A stretch of 64,000 nt of DNA from Olsenella profusa DSM 13989 (lineage in GTDB: Bacteria; Actinomycetota; Coriobacteriia; Coriobacteriales; Atopobiaceae): the NCBI RefSeq assembly GCF_030811115.1, contig NZ_JAUSQK010000001.1:1736001-1800000 (forward strand), read 5' to 3'. How positions within the stretch are numbered: position 1 is the first letter of the stretch; every line of letters begins with the position of its first letter. The translations under genes were made by a program, and so were the position numbers. The notes under the pieces are model-generated. The model searched no databases. It had not been told where the DNA came from and was given only the letters and a program-made list of their open reading frames with translations. Below are positions 1 to 9,355 of this stretch, piece by piece.

Positions 1-421
1 GCACGGCCCGAGTCACGGCGGGCGTCCACGAGCGGTCGACGACGTCGTCCAGGGTGCCTGGGTCCAGGGTGGCCAGATACCCCTTGGCCGTGTCGGCGGC
101 AGCGGTGAGGTAGCCTACCAGCAGCTCCTTGTCCTTCACGTGCACCTTCGCGGCCTCCTCGGACGTGTGACGCCAGTCCTGCGTGTCATCGGGCAGGTCG
201 AGGGCGAAGCGCTCCTTCCACCCCTGAGAGAACCAGAACTGCTCCCTTCCAGCGAGCGAGGCGGTCTGATAGTCGATCATCCTGGCGGTGTGCCACATCA
301 GCCAGGTCACCGACTTTATGTAGGGGGTCGGCATGGTGTTGCTCTTCTCCAGGGTCCTGCGGAAGCGCCCTACTCCGCGCACCAGGATGTCGATCGCGAA
401 CTGTGTTGACGGTCGCTGCAT
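1..421 (-). CDS. DinB-like protein, partial (3' end outside window)
   Basis: The ATG at 421 is preceded by a good AAGGAG ribosome site (complement of 426-434). The 140 visible codons remain open to the window edge, so the C-terminus is missing. The product is helical, with spaced histidines (WLMWHTARMIDYQ near residue 45, DWRHTSEEA near 80) and a later KELLVGYL helix. This resembles DinB/DUF664-type four-helix proteins, a superfamily of metal-binding thiol transferases and stress proteins. The assignment rests on pattern only; substrate and role are unknown. It is divergent from the ABC-F gene to its right. Confidence 0.6.
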   Translation of the reverse strand, partial: MQRPSTQFAIDILVRGVGRFRRTLEKSNTMPTPYIKSVTWLMWHTARMIDYQTASLAGREQFWFSQGWKERFALDLPDDTQDWRHTSEEAAKVHVKDKELLVGYLTAAADTAKGYLATLDPGTLDDVVDRSWTPAVTRAV

Positions 422-787
422 GGTGGGACTCCTTTTCCATGTCGTGATGGTCCATCATATGCGTACGTGTACCCAGGATGTGCGGGTGGTGGCTCAGTGC
501 TCATGGTGTGGGTTGCTTGATGGGGACATCAGAAGCGTGCACGGCGGGCTATACTGGGCGCAACGAGAACCAGCCGGGGCCTTTGGCAAGCGCCGGCACG
601 AGAAGGGTCCAGGTGTATGAGGAACTAGCGATGCCCACACAACACCCGTAACCAGACCCATGCGCTGGCGGCCATGTCCACGGGTGCAGCATCGTGCGCT
701 CGCATACCTGCTCCGAGCCAGACATTCTGGACCCCATCAAGACGCTCTGTTGCATCCCCATGGCCTCCCGCCGAGACCGGAGGCCCC
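422..787. other. Intergenic region upstream of the ABC-F gene
   Basis: About 366 bases between two divergent genes. Only the ribosome sites of the flanking genes are convincing. A TATACT hexamer near 550 could be a -10 box, but no well-spaced -35 partner is visible. The length would allow a leader-peptide attenuator, as some resistance ABC-F genes have, but no supported leader ORF with stem-loops was identified. Confidence 0.4.
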
Positions 788-2287
788 ATGCAGCTCAACC
801 TGTCGAACGTCACATACACATACCCCGCGTCGCGCGAGCCGGCCCTGCGCGGGGTGACGGCCGCGTTCCCGCGGGGATGGACCGGCATCGTCGGCGACAA
901 CGGGTGCGGCAAGACCACGCTCGCGCTCGTGGCCTGCAACGTCATGCGTCCCGATGCCGGAAGCGTTGCCCCTGCGCTCGTGGCCCGCTACTGCGCCCAG
1001 GACGCCACCCGGCCGCCGGACGACCTTGGGGACTTCGCGCTGGCCTACGACGGGGCCGCCGTGCGGCTCCGGGACGAGCTGCGCATAGACGACGGATGGG
1101 CGTGGCGCTACGCCACGCTCTCCGGCGGCCAGCAGAAGCGCCTGCAGGTGGCCTGCGCCCTGTGGGCGCGACCCGACGTCCTGGCCGTGGACGAGCCGAC
1201 CAACCACGTCGACGCGGCGACCCGCCATGCCATATCCGAGGCCCTCTCGCGCTTCGGGGGGATCGGCCTTCTCGTCTCGCACGATCGCGAGCTGCTGGAC
1301 GCGCTCTGCACGCAGTGCCTGTTCGTCTCGAGGGGGTCGGCCACCATGCGGCCGGGTGGCTACACGCAGGGGTCGGGCCAGGCCGAGCTCGAACGCGAAA
1401 GCGCGCTGCGTATCCGCGACTCCGCGCGCAGGGAGAGGGAGCGTCTCGGGCGCGAGGCCCAGCGCCGGCGCGAGGAGGCGTCGCGGGTCGCGTCGCGCAG
1501 GAGCGGGAAGCATGCTGCCAAGAACGACAGCGACGCGCGCGATAAGCGGCGGCGCTTCGTCGTCTCCGGACAGGACGGGAGGGCCGGAAGGCTCTCGTCG
1601 CGCATGGAGGCCCGGCTCTCCGACGCGGCGGACAGGCTCGATGCCGTGCGGGTCGAGAGGCGCTACGAGTCCGACGTCTGGCTCGACGCCGCCCCGAGCA
1701 GGCGGAAGGTCCTGCTGCGCATGGAGGAGGCTACCATCACCCTCGGCGACGGGGCAGCGCTGGCGGTGCCCGCCCTCCACATCGGCAGCACCGACCACAT
1801 CGGGCTGGTCGGCGACAACGGCAGCGGAAAGACGACGCTCGTCAGGCGCATCGTGGAGAGCCTGCCCGATGCGACGAGGGTCCTCTACGTCCCCCAGGAG
1901 CCCACGCGGCCCCAGCGGCAGTCGGCGATGGACGCCCTGGCCGACCTGGGCAGCACCGACCGTGGTCGCGTGCTCTCCGTTGTGGCGCGGCTCAACTCAG
2001 AGCCGGAGCGCATCCTGGAGGGCGGCGACGTCAGCCCCGGCGAGATGCGCAAGCTCATGCTCGCCCTTGGGATCCTGGGTGCACCGGAGCTCGTCGTGAT
2101 GGACGAGCCTACGAACCACCTCGACCTCGGGTCCATCGAGGCCCTGGAGCGCCTGCTCGCGACCTTCCCCGGGGCGCTGCTGCTCGTCTCCCACGACGCC
2201 GCGCTCATCCGGGCCGCGACGCATGTCGAGTGGACGATAGGGGAGGATCCCGTGGGTTACAGGCTCGCATTGGGGTTTCCTGCGTGA
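788..2287 (+). CDS. ABC-F family ATPase (translation factor / possible ribosomal protection)
   Basis: A 499-residue soluble protein with two ABC ATPase domains and no membrane segments, the ABC-F arrangement. Domain 1 has Walker A GDNGCGKTT, signature LSGGQQKR and DEPTNH. Domain 2 has GDNGSGKTT, an atypical signature SPGEMRK and DEPTNHLD. A basic, Arg/Glu-rich linker of roughly 100 residues joins them, where ABC-F proteins reach into the ribosome. The ATG at 788 follows GGAGG with 5-nt spacing; upstream in-frame starts lack this. Length fits the Lsa/Vga-like resistance class (about 500 aa), but resistance cannot be inferred from sequence alone; a housekeeping translation role is the alternative. 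Confidence 0.85.
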   Translation: MQLNLSNVTYTYPASREPALRGVTAAFPRGWTGIVGDNGCGKTTLALVACNVMRPDAGSVAPALVARYCAQDATRPPDDLGDFALAYDGAAVRLRDELRIDDGWAWRYATLSGGQQKRLQVACALWARPDVLAVDEPTNHVDAATRHAISEALSRFGGIGLLVSHDRELLDALCTQCLFVSRGSATMRPGGYTQGSGQAELERESALRIRDSARRERERLGREAQRRREEASRVASRRSGKHAAKNDSDARDKRRRFVVSGQDGRAGRLSSRMEARLSDAADRLDAVRVERRYESDVWLDAAPSRRKVLLRMEEATITLGDGAALAVPALHIGSTDHIGLVGDNGSGKTTLVRRIVESLPDATRVLYVPQEPTRPQRQSAMDALADLGSTDRGRVLSVVARLNSEPERILEGGDVSPGEMRKLMLALGILGAPELVVMDEPTNHLDLGSIEALERLLATFPGALLLVSHDAALIRAATHVEWTIGEDPVGYRLALGFPA

Positions 2288-2417
2288 GACGTCTACAGCT
2301 GGGGACAGGCCATGTCACCTCATGTGTTAAGGGCTGATCATGTCGCTTTTGTGAGCCATCTACAATGATGGTGCTCCACGCAAGCGCTGTCGGATTCGCA
2401 CAAGAGGGGAGAGTCGC

Positions 2418-2718
2418 ATGGCAAGGAGTGAAGGTTACCTGGAATATGTCCTCGACCTGCTCGGGGACGTCCGGGGTGTCGCCTACAAAAGGATGATGGG
2501 CGAGTGCCTGCTGTACGGCGAGGACGTTCTCTTCGGGGCGTCTACGATGACAGGCTCCTGCTGAAGAATGTGCCGGCCGCGCGCGATGCGTTTCCGGAGG
2601 TGCAGCTCCCCTACGAGGGGCGAGACCCATGATGCTCGTGGACAGCGAGGACCCGGCCCGCATCGCCGAGGTGGTCTCCACCGTGGTCCCGCAGCTGCTA
2701 AGGGCAAAGAAGCGCTGA
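2418..2718 (+). pseudogene. TfoX N-terminal-domain protein, double frameshift
   Basis: Read in three frames, this encodes a TfoX/Sxy N-terminal-like protein of about 100 residues: MARSEGYLEYVLDLLGDV at the start, then a YKRMMGE segment, VYDDRLLLK in the middle, and RIAEVVSTVVPQLL at the end. The frame breaks near 2537 (TTCGGGGCG) and near 2622 (GAGGGGCGA). Restoring one G in each GGGG run gives one continuous 101-codon frame from ATG 2418 to TGA 2716-2718. It is therefore either a recent pseudogene or two homopolymer sequencing errors. Confidence 0.75.
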
Positions 2719-2751
2719 CCGGCTGTTCAATTCGCCTTGCGAGGTTCTCGG

Positions 2752-3255
2752 ATGGCAAGCACCGAATACGCGATCAGGCATATCGAGCAGGACGAATGGC
2801 CTCTGCTTGAGGACTTCCTCCACGAGGCCGTCTTTGTCCCCGAGGGCCTCGTGGAGGGGGTTCCGCGAAGCACCATGCGCGCCGACCCAAAATGCCGTAC
2901 CGCGTACGAGGGGTTCGGCACGCTTCCTGATGACCGCGCCCTGGTGGTCGAGGCCGGCGGGAGGATCGTCGGGGCCTGCTGGGTGCGCACCACAGACGTG
3001 TAAGGGCACATCGACTCCGAGACCCCGTCGTTCTCCATCGCCCTGTGCAAGCCGTTTCGCGGGAAGGGGATTGGTACGGCGATGATGGGCCGCCTGCTCG
3101 ACGAGCTTCGCGACACCGGCTATGCCCGCGCGTCCCTCTCTGTGCAGAAGGCGAATCCCCTGCTGCACCTCTACGAGCGCCTGGGCTTCCGCATCGTCGG
3201 TGACGGTGAGGATGGGATCGAGTGGCTCATGGTGCACGACCTCCACCGCCGCTGA
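2752..3255 (+). pseudogene. GNAT acetyltransferase with in-frame TAA
   Basis: One frame of 168 codons is interrupted only by TAA at 3001-3003, after ...WVRTTDV. The downstream part carries the acetyl-CoA-binding signature RGKGIGTAMMGRLLDEL and the typical C-terminal pattern ASLSVQKANPLLHLYERLGF. Both sides belong to one GNAT-fold N-acetyltransferase of normal length, so this looks like a single recent nonsense mutation. The substrate is unknown. It lies 34 bp downstream of the broken TfoX gene. Confidence 0.8.
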
Positions 3256-3632
3256 CGGAACGTCGCCGGCGGCGGGGCCAGGCACCCCATGGCCTGGTCG
3301 TGCGGGGCTCGGCCCGCGCCCAGTCGAGGGTCCTCCCAGGGGCCCACCGCATGATGAACGGGCTTGCTCCCGAGGCAGGCTGCGTTCGTTTGGACAATGT
3401 GGACATGTTCTGCGGTGATGTCCCGGCCCACGTGGGACGCCCCGCAGCCCATGTCCCTAAGGCAATGGCTCATCTTCGGCTGGCTGAGCACGACGGCCAT
3501 GCACCCGTCGTGCTGGCGGGCAACACGTTTGTCTCACTTGACCTGTAGGTGAGTGCTCCTGCATCGCGGCAAGTGTCCTTGTCTATCGACTGGTGCCCCG
3601 CAGCACGTCAGGTAGCGGAACGAGGCCCGCCA
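3256..3632. other. Non-coding or degenerate stretch
   Basis: 377 bases between two convergent genes. Several short frames are open here, as expected at this GC content, but none has a good ribosome site or a recognisable motif. No clear terminator hairpin with a T-run was found. Confidence 0.4.
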
Positions 3633-5390
3633 TCATACGTCTCGATTCGTGACCAGCCAATTCGCTGCCTCCTTCTTGCCGAGGACGAAACCCCTGTAAA
3701 TCGCGGACTTCCGGAGGAGCTCTTCGTGGCTGCCGATGCTGTCGACGCCGTCCTTTCCGAGGACCACGATCTGATCGGCGTTCCGTATGGTGTTCAGCTT
3801 GTGAGCGATCACTATGGTCGTCTTGCCCTGGAGGAGGTTGTCCAGGGCCGCAAGGAGCTGAGACTCGTTTTCCGGGTCGATGCTGGAGGTGGCCTCGTCA
3901 AGGATGACGATCTTGCTCGGCTTCAGCATGGCGCGTGCGATTGATATGCGCTGCCGCTCTCCGCCCGAGAGGTTGCTCCCGCCTTCCTGCAGGACCGTGT
4001 CGTATCCGTCCGGCAGCCCCATGATGAAGTCATGACACCGTGCCCTCTTCGAGACGGCCATCATCTCCTCGTCCGATGCCTCCGGGTTTCCGAACTTGAT
4101 GTTGTTGCGGATCGTGTCGTCGAACAGGTACACGTCTTGGAAGACGAACGAGAAGTTGGCGAGGAGCGCATCATAGTCGTAGCCCTTGACATTCTGGCCG
4201 TCTACCAGCACCTCCCCGCTCTGCACGTCCCAAAAGCGGGCGGCTAGGTTGCAAAGCGTCGTCTTCCCGCTACCAGAGGGTCCAACGACGGCCGTCGTCT
4301 TGTCCTCCGGGATGCTCAGGCTCAGCCCCTCGAACACGTTGTTCCCGTCGTATGAGAACGACACGTCCCTGAACTCTATCCGGGCAGTGTCCACGTCCGT
4401 CCTCTCACCCTGCTCGATGGTGGGGAGCGACCTCATCTCCAGCACGGTATTCAGGTTCTGAACGGCAACCCCCTTGATATTCTGCATGCTGCCCGCAAGC
4501 TCAAAGCCGGAGAACACGATGAAGCTCGCAATGATCAGCATCATCGCCTTGGAGATGTCGATGTCGCCGCCCAGAAACCTTGCCAGCGTGACCAGAACGA
4601 TGACGCTGCTTCCGATCTTGAATGAGACCTGGTACAGAAACTGCACGGGCACCAGCTTCGTCTCCACGTCAAGGTAGCCTTTCCGGGTGGCCGATATGCT
4701 GTCCTCCAAATCGGACGCACCTTGGCGGTTCTTGCCGAAGGCCTTCAGGACGCTTATGCCCTTCACGTATTCCAACGTGTTGGCGTTCAGTCTCATCTTG
4801 AGTCCCAGGAGTGCCGAGCTGAGGCTGTCGGCCCTCTTCTGCGCGAGCCCGTTGACAGCAAGGCCGCAGACCAATGTCACGACGATGATGAGGCCGGTCA
4901 CGACGTCGTACGGCAGCACGAACAGGGCCATGATCGCGGTCTGGATCATGCCGACGATGAGCGCCTCTATGATGGAGAATCCCGCCGTCTCCAAGTCCGA
5001 AACCGCGGTCGACATCCCGCCGGATATCTCTCCCAGCCTGTTTCCGCTGAAGTACCCCATGCTTGCGTTCTTCAGCCGGTCCCCTATGAGGATGCGATTC
5101 TCCGCGCCCAGGCTGTATGCCGCGATGTTCTTATGCCGATCGGCCAGGTAGCCGAAGACGATCTTCCCCACCACGCTCAGGAGGATTATGGCGGTCATGA
5201 TGTGGATGTCGCCCATGACGATCGCGGTGCCGCTGAAGATGTGGTCGCATACCTTCACCAGTAGGAACAGAATCGCTCCGAGCGACCAGCTGTCGGATAT
5301 CCCCTTCAGGCACTCGAAGACGAGCATGTTCGAGACGTGGCGCGCGTTTTTTCCAGCCAAGAGATACAGCTTGTCAAGTAGGTCCTTCAT
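3633..5390 (-). CDS. ABC exporter half-transporter (membrane + ATPase), second of a pair
   Basis: 585 residues with an N-terminal six-helix transmembrane domain (about 20-300) fused to an ABC ATPase domain. The ATPase has Walker A GPSGSGKTT, signature LSGGERQR, Walker B/D-loop VILDEATSSID and an IVIAHKL H-loop. It starts 4 bp inside the preceding gene (ATGA overlap at 5387-5390), so the two are translationally coupled and probably form a heterodimer. It is the last gene of the operon running from the TetR gene at 10.8 kb. Such pairs downstream of MptD-type ECF genes are a recurring set in streptococci and Actinobacteria; the cargo is not deducible. Confidence 0.9.
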   Translation of the reverse strand: MKDLLDKLYLLAGKNARHVSNMLVFECLKGISDSWSLGAILFLLVKVCDHIFSGTAIVMGDIHIMTAIILLSVVGKIVFGYLADRHKNIAAYSLGAENRILIGDRLKNASMGYFSGNRLGEISGGMSTAVSDLETAGFSIIEALIVGMIQTAIMALFVLPYDVVTGLIIVVTLVCGLAVNGLAQKRADSLSSALLGLKMRLNANTLEYVKGISVLKAFGKNRQGASDLEDSISATRKGYLDVETKLVPVQFLYQVSFKIGSSVIVLVTLARFLGGDIDISKAMMLIIASFIVFSGFELAGSMQNIKGVAVQNLNTVLEMRSLPTIEQGERTDVDTARIEFRDVSFSYDGNNVFEGLSLSIPEDKTTAVVGPSGSGKTTLCNLAARFWDVQSGEVLVDGQNVKGYDYDALLANFSFVFQDVYLFDDTIRNNIKFGNPEASDEEMMAVSKRARCHDFIMGLPDGYDTVLQEGGSNLSGGERQRISIARAMLKPSKIVILDEATSSIDPENESQLLAALDNLLQGKTTIVIAHKLNTIRNADQIVVLGKDGVDSIGSHEELLRKSAIYRGFVLGKKEAANWLVTNRDV

Positions 5391-7111
5391 TGCGACAAAA
5401 CCACCTTTTCACTAGGCTCTTCAGTGTGGGCACCCCAAAGCTCGCGGTAGGTGGGGCTATGCTCAAGCAGCTCATCATGCGTGCCGCACGCTTCGATTCG
5501 GCCATGGTTCATCACGACGATCTTGTCCGCATGGACGATGGTGGAGAGCCGGTGGGCTATCATGATGACGGTCTTCGACTTGACCAGGGCGTTTATCGAC
5601 TTCTGAATCTCGGCCTCGTTGTCTGGGTCGGAATAGGCCGTGGCCTCGTCCAGAAGGACGATGGGACTGTCCTTTAAGAGCGCACGGGCGATGGTGACGC
5701 GTTGCCGCTCGCCTCCTGACAGGGTGCCGCCGGCGTCGCCCAGAACCGTCCTGTACCCGTTGGGAAGGCTTTCTATGAAGTCATGGCAGCTGGCCCTTCG
5801 ACAGGCGTCCTGAATCTCCTCGATGCTCGCGTCTTCCCTCGCCATCCTCATGTTCTCCAAGATGCTCCTTCTGAACAGGAAGTTCTCTTGGGACACGTAG
5901 GTGACGAGGTCCATGTTCTGCGAAAGCGGCATGTCCGACAGCTTGGCGCCACCGATGGCGACCTGGCCCGAGTCCACGTTCCAGAAGCCCGCTATCAGCT
6001 TCGCGACGGTGGACTTTCCGCTGCCGGAATACCCGACGATTGCTGTCAGCTGGCCTTCCCTTGCCATGAACGTGAGGTCCTGGAGTACGTCCTTGCCCTT
6101 CTCGTAGCCAAACCCAACGTGCGAGAAGACTATGTCGTGCGAGGAGACGGGCAAGGCGACGGGTTCCCTCTCCAGCTCGGGCATGCCCATGACGGTCCTG
6201 ATCTCGCTCGCTATGACGCCGATGTTGGCCATGATGTCCGTATGGCTCATGACCTTGATCAGTGGCTTGTAGGACGCGTACGAAAGGAGGATGCCCATGA
6301 CCACCATGTAGACGGATATGCTGCCCTGCATGTAGAGGAACATGACGGTGGGGAGCACGAACAGGAGCGTGGACGGCAGCGTCTCCATGGCGGCCGTCAT
6401 GGCGAAGCACACGCTCAGATACCAGTCCAGCATGGCGTTCTTGTTGTCGTTCACGGCATCCCTGAACTTCCCGTAGGAAGACGCCGACTTGTTGAAGGCC
6501 TTGATGACGTTGATGCCCCGCACGTATTCGACGATGCTGGTGTTCATCTCCTTGGCCGCCCTCTGGTATCTGAGCGACTTCTCTTGGTACCCCGACATCA
6601 TCAGGAGGGTGAAGAGCAGCCCCACGGGAAGGGAGATCAGATTGGCGACACCTATGCGCCAATCCAGCGTGAAGATGATGACGACGAGCACGATCGGGAC
6701 GATGGCGTTTGCCAGCACCTCGGGAATCACGTGTGCGATGGGCCGCTCCAGCTTGTCAAGCGTCTCGACCATGAACTGCGCCCACTGGCCGCTGCTCTTG
6801 CCCTCGACTGCCCCCATGGAAAGGCGGCTTAGCTTGTCGGCCAGTCGCTTCCGCTCGTCCTCGATCACGCGGAACGCGAGGTTGTGGGACATCACCGTGG
6901 ACGCCTCGTGGAAGGCGACGCTTCCGACAAAGCCGCACACAACCAATGCGATCTGCGGCACATAGCCCTGGATCTCACTCTGGCCCTCCACCATCATGAC
7001 GATGATGGACCCGACGCCGTAGTAGGGGAGCACGCCGAGCCCCACTCCCACGACGGCCATGAGGACGGACAGGAGTATCCGCCCGAAGTGACTCTTCAAA
7101 ACGCTGCCCAT
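5387..7111 (-). CDS. ABC exporter half-transporter (membrane + ATPase), first of a pair
   Basis: 574 residues, membrane domain followed by ATPase. Motifs are GYSGSGKST (Walker A), LSGGERQRVTIARALL (signature), IVLLDEATAYSD (Walker B/D-loop) and IMIAHRLS (H-loop). The D-loop YSD departs from the usual SVD/SID. The ATG at 7111 follows AAGGAGAG at good spacing. It lies 31 bp after the ECF ATPase gene and overlaps the next half-transporter by 4 bp. Membrane helices start near residue 12 and end near 300. The gene set suggests that one compound is imported by the ECF module while these proteins handle the same or a related compound. Confidence 0.9.
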   Translation of the reverse strand: MGSVLKSHFGRILLSVLMAVVGVGLGVLPYYGVGSIIVMMVEGQSEIQGYVPQIALVVCGFVGSVAFHEASTVMSHNLAFRVIEDERKRLADKLSRLSMGAVEGKSSGQWAQFMVETLDKLERPIAHVIPEVLANAIVPIVLVVIIFTLDWRIGVANLISLPVGLLFTLLMMSGYQEKSLRYQRAAKEMNTSIVEYVRGINVIKAFNKSASSYGKFRDAVNDNKNAMLDWYLSVCFAMTAAMETLPSTLLFVLPTVMFLYMQGSISVYMVVMGILLSYASYKPLIKVMSHTDIMANIGVIASEIRTVMGMPELEREPVALPVSSHDIVFSHVGFGYEKGKDVLQDLTFMAREGQLTAIVGYSGSGKSTVAKLIAGFWNVDSGQVAIGGAKLSDMPLSQNMDLVTYVSQENFLFRRSILENMRMAREDASIEEIQDACRRASCHDFIESLPNGYRTVLGDAGGTLSGGERQRVTIARALLKDSPIVLLDEATAYSDPDNEAEIQKSINALVKSKTVIMIAHRLSTIVHADKIVVMNHGRIEACGTHDELLEHSPTYRELWGAHTEEPSEKVVLSQ

Positions 7112-7142
7112 AGACTCTCCTTATCGTTGTCGCCATCCACCA

Positions 7143-8654
7143 TCAGCAACCGGCCTCCTTTGGGTAGAGGCGGCTGTAACCCATGGCGCCCAGCACCTTG
7201 CTTGTCGACTTAAGCTTGAAGTCATCGACGACGCGGCCGTCCTCTATCTGAATCGCCCTGCTGCAGCAGCTCAGGATGCACTCCGCATCATGAGATATGA
7301 CCAGCGTGGCGATTCCCGATTCCGAGAGCGAGCGTATGACGCCGCTGACCATGCGCATGCTTCTCCCGTCAAGCCCGCTTGTCGGCTCGTCTAGGATGAT
7401 GGTTGACGCGTGGTGCGCGAGCGCCACGCCGAGCGCGAGCCTCTGCTTCTGCCCGCCCGACAGCGTCGCGGGATGCTGGTCCTTTACGTCACGAAGCCCC
7501 AGCCTTCCTAGGATCTCCTCTGCCTCACGCCTCTTGTCGGCAGTTGCCTTGCCGCCCGTCAGCAGCTCGTCCATCAGATCCTCTCCGAAAAGCCAGCTGT
7601 CCAGGTCCTGCGGTATGTACCAGACTCTTCCCCTGTGCCCCTTCCCCTTCAAGGCGACGCACTCGAGCGATACCGTGCCGCCATCCTCCTTGATCAGGCC
7701 GGACGCTATCTTGCCGATCGTGCTCTTGCCCGCCCCGTTTGGGCCGATGATGGCCACGCTCTCGCCCTTCCCGACCGAAAAGCTCACGTCTTGCAGGACG
7801 GGGACCGAATCGAAGGCCTTCCTGATTCCGGCAAGGCGCAGCATCTCGTCTCCAGGTTTGGCTGCCTTCACGAGGGCTGGCTCGCAGTCGTATAGGTTGG
7901 CGGTTCGAAGCCCCAGCTCCCTGAGCTTCGCCGCGGGAAGCCCTCGAAGCTCGCGCGGTGTGAACTCCCTGGTCAAGCGTCCGTTCTCCAGATGCACAAA
8001 GCGGTCTGCGAGGTCCATCAGGTAGTAGAGGCGATGCTCGGTGATGACGATCGTCTTCCCTTGGTCCTTGAGCTTCCCTATGATGGTCGAAAGCTGGTAC
8101 GTTGCCTCGACGTCCAGGTTCGCGGAAGGCTCGTCCATCACGTAGATCTCGGGTTCCATGGCCTCGGCTGACGCTATGGCGACCTTCTGCCTCATGCCGT
8201 ATGAAAGCGTTCGTACCCGCTCGTTCAGGAGGGGCGCGATGCCGATCTCCTCCGCAGCGAGTCTCACGCGCTCGACTATCTCCTCATGGGGCCGTCCGTA
8301 GTTCTCGCACCCAAAGGCAATCTCACCTGCGACCTCGTTGGAGAAGAACTGGCTGCGGGGGTCTTGGAACACGTTGCCTATGCACTTGGTCCTCTCGAGG
8401 AAGGACGAGGGGCCCTCCGCGATGCCTTCGATCGCCAGGCTCCCGTGCAGTTCGCCCCCGAAGAACCGAGGAGCCAGCCCGTTGATCAGACGGGTGACGG
8501 TGCTCTTTCCGCTTCCCGAGACCCCCGTGATCACGAGCAGCTCGCCGGGGTGGATCTCAAGGCTGAGGTGCGCTATCCTCTCGGCCCCACTCGCGTACGA
8601 GAAGGAGACGTCGCTCATGTGAATTGCCCTGCCCAAACGACGGCCTCCTCTCAT
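7143..8654 (-). CDS. ECF transporter double ATPase (EcfA1-EcfA2 fusion)
   Basis: 503 residues with two ABC ATPase halves and no membrane part. The first half has GVSGSGKST, signature LSYGMRQK and YVMDEPSANLD; the second has GPNGAGKST, LSGGQKQR and IILDEPTSGLD. This is the fused A-subunit of an energy-coupling-factor importer. It powers vitamin, metal or haem-type uptake with the neighbouring T and S subunits. I chose the ATG at 8654, which overlaps the EcfT stop as ATGA; a GTG three codons upstream is possible. Confidence 0.9.
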   Translation of the reverse strand: MRGGRRLGRAIHMSDVSFSYASGAERIAHLSLEIHPGELLVITGVSGSGKSTVTRLINGLAPRFFGGELHGSLAIEGIAEGPSSFLERTKCIGNVFQDPRSQFFSNEVAGEIAFGCENYGRPHEEIVERVRLAAEEIGIAPLLNERVRTLSYGMRQKVAIASAEAMEPEIYVMDEPSANLDVEATYQLSTIIGKLKDQGKTIVITEHRLYYLMDLADRFVHLENGRLTREFTPRELRGLPAAKLRELGLRTANLYDCEPALVKAAKPGDEMLRLAGIRKAFDSVPVLQDVSFSVGKGESVAIIGPNGAGKSTIGKIASGLIKEDGGTVSLECVALKGKGHRGRVWYIPQDLDSWLFGEDLMDELLTGGKATADKRREAEEILGRLGLRDVKDQHPATLSGGQKQRLALGVALAHHASTIILDEPTSGLDGRSMRMVSGVIRSLSESGIATLVISHDAECILSCCSRAIQIEDGRVVDDFKLKSTSKVLGAMGYSRLYPKEAGC

Positions 8655-9355
8655 AGGCAGCACACGATGCAGGCGGCCAGGGCCACCCCCGAACAGGTGA
8701 TGTCGAGGCCGCGGAGCTTGCTGACGTAGTAGCTTTCCTTGTGGCCTGGATACTCGATTCCTCTCACTACCGCCGAAGCGGAAAGCTCGTCAGAGACCTT
8801 CAGCGAGCGGAAGATGAGGGGGACGAGCGCGTACTCCAGGGTGTCCATGGGGTTTAGCAGCATCTTGCGAAGGGAACCCAGGAATCCCCTGACGCGCATG
8901 GCATTCCTGACTTCCAGGAACTCGAGGAGCGCCGTGGGCGCGAAGCGCAGCATGACCACTAGGATCAGTCTCATCTGAGCCGGCATCGGCAGCTTCCTCA
9001 ATCCTGCGGTCAGCTTTCCCGAGGGAATCAGGATCAGCAGGTACAGGCTCATCATGATGGGAATCATCCTGTATATCGTGCTCAGCAGAAGCGGGGACGG
9101 GAACGCTAGGATTCCGTGGTGCACCTCCAGCCACAGGCCGCCCATGGCCAGGCCGTAGACGAGCACGCATGCAAGTCCCTGCCTCCCCTTGCCGAACAGG
9201 ACCAGGAAGGCGGTCATCACGCATAGGTAGGCAAGGTGCGTCGCCATGCTTCGCGCGAACATGCTCGCAATGCCCGAGCAGAGCACGATGACGAGCACCG
9301 TCCGCGCATCGATGAGCCTTATCAGGTCCGTTTCGTTTGCTTTGCCCATTCCCAT
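8651..9355 (-). CDS. ECF transporter T component (EcfT-like)
   Basis: 234 residues, strongly hydrophobic with five or six predicted helices. It has cytoplasmic coupling segments with Arg-Gly motifs (RNAMRVRGF near 150, SASAVVRGIEYPG near 205), the positions where EcfT proteins contact the two ATPases. The gene starts one base before the end-boundary of the S-component gene and overlaps the ATPase start by 4 bp, so the three subunits are encoded as a tight unit. The family is clear from motif and context; the substrate is set by the S component. Confidence 0.85.
   Translation of the reverse strand: MGMGKANETDLIRLIDARTVLVIVLCSGIASMFARSMATHLAYLCVMTAFLVLFGKGRQGLACVLVYGLAMGGLWLEVHHGILAFPSPLLLSTIYRMIPIMMSLYLLILIPSGKLTAGLRKLPMPAQMRLILVVMLRFAPTALLEFLEVRNAMRVRGFLGSLRKMLLNPMDTLEYALVPLIFRSLKVSDELSASAVVRGIEYPGHKESYYVSKLRGLDITCSGVALAACIVCCL

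Noticed and set aside
422-787. Leader peptide with attenuator before the ABC-F gene
   Set aside because: Short frames exist, but no alternative stem-loops or short ORF with its own ribosome site could be made out by eye.
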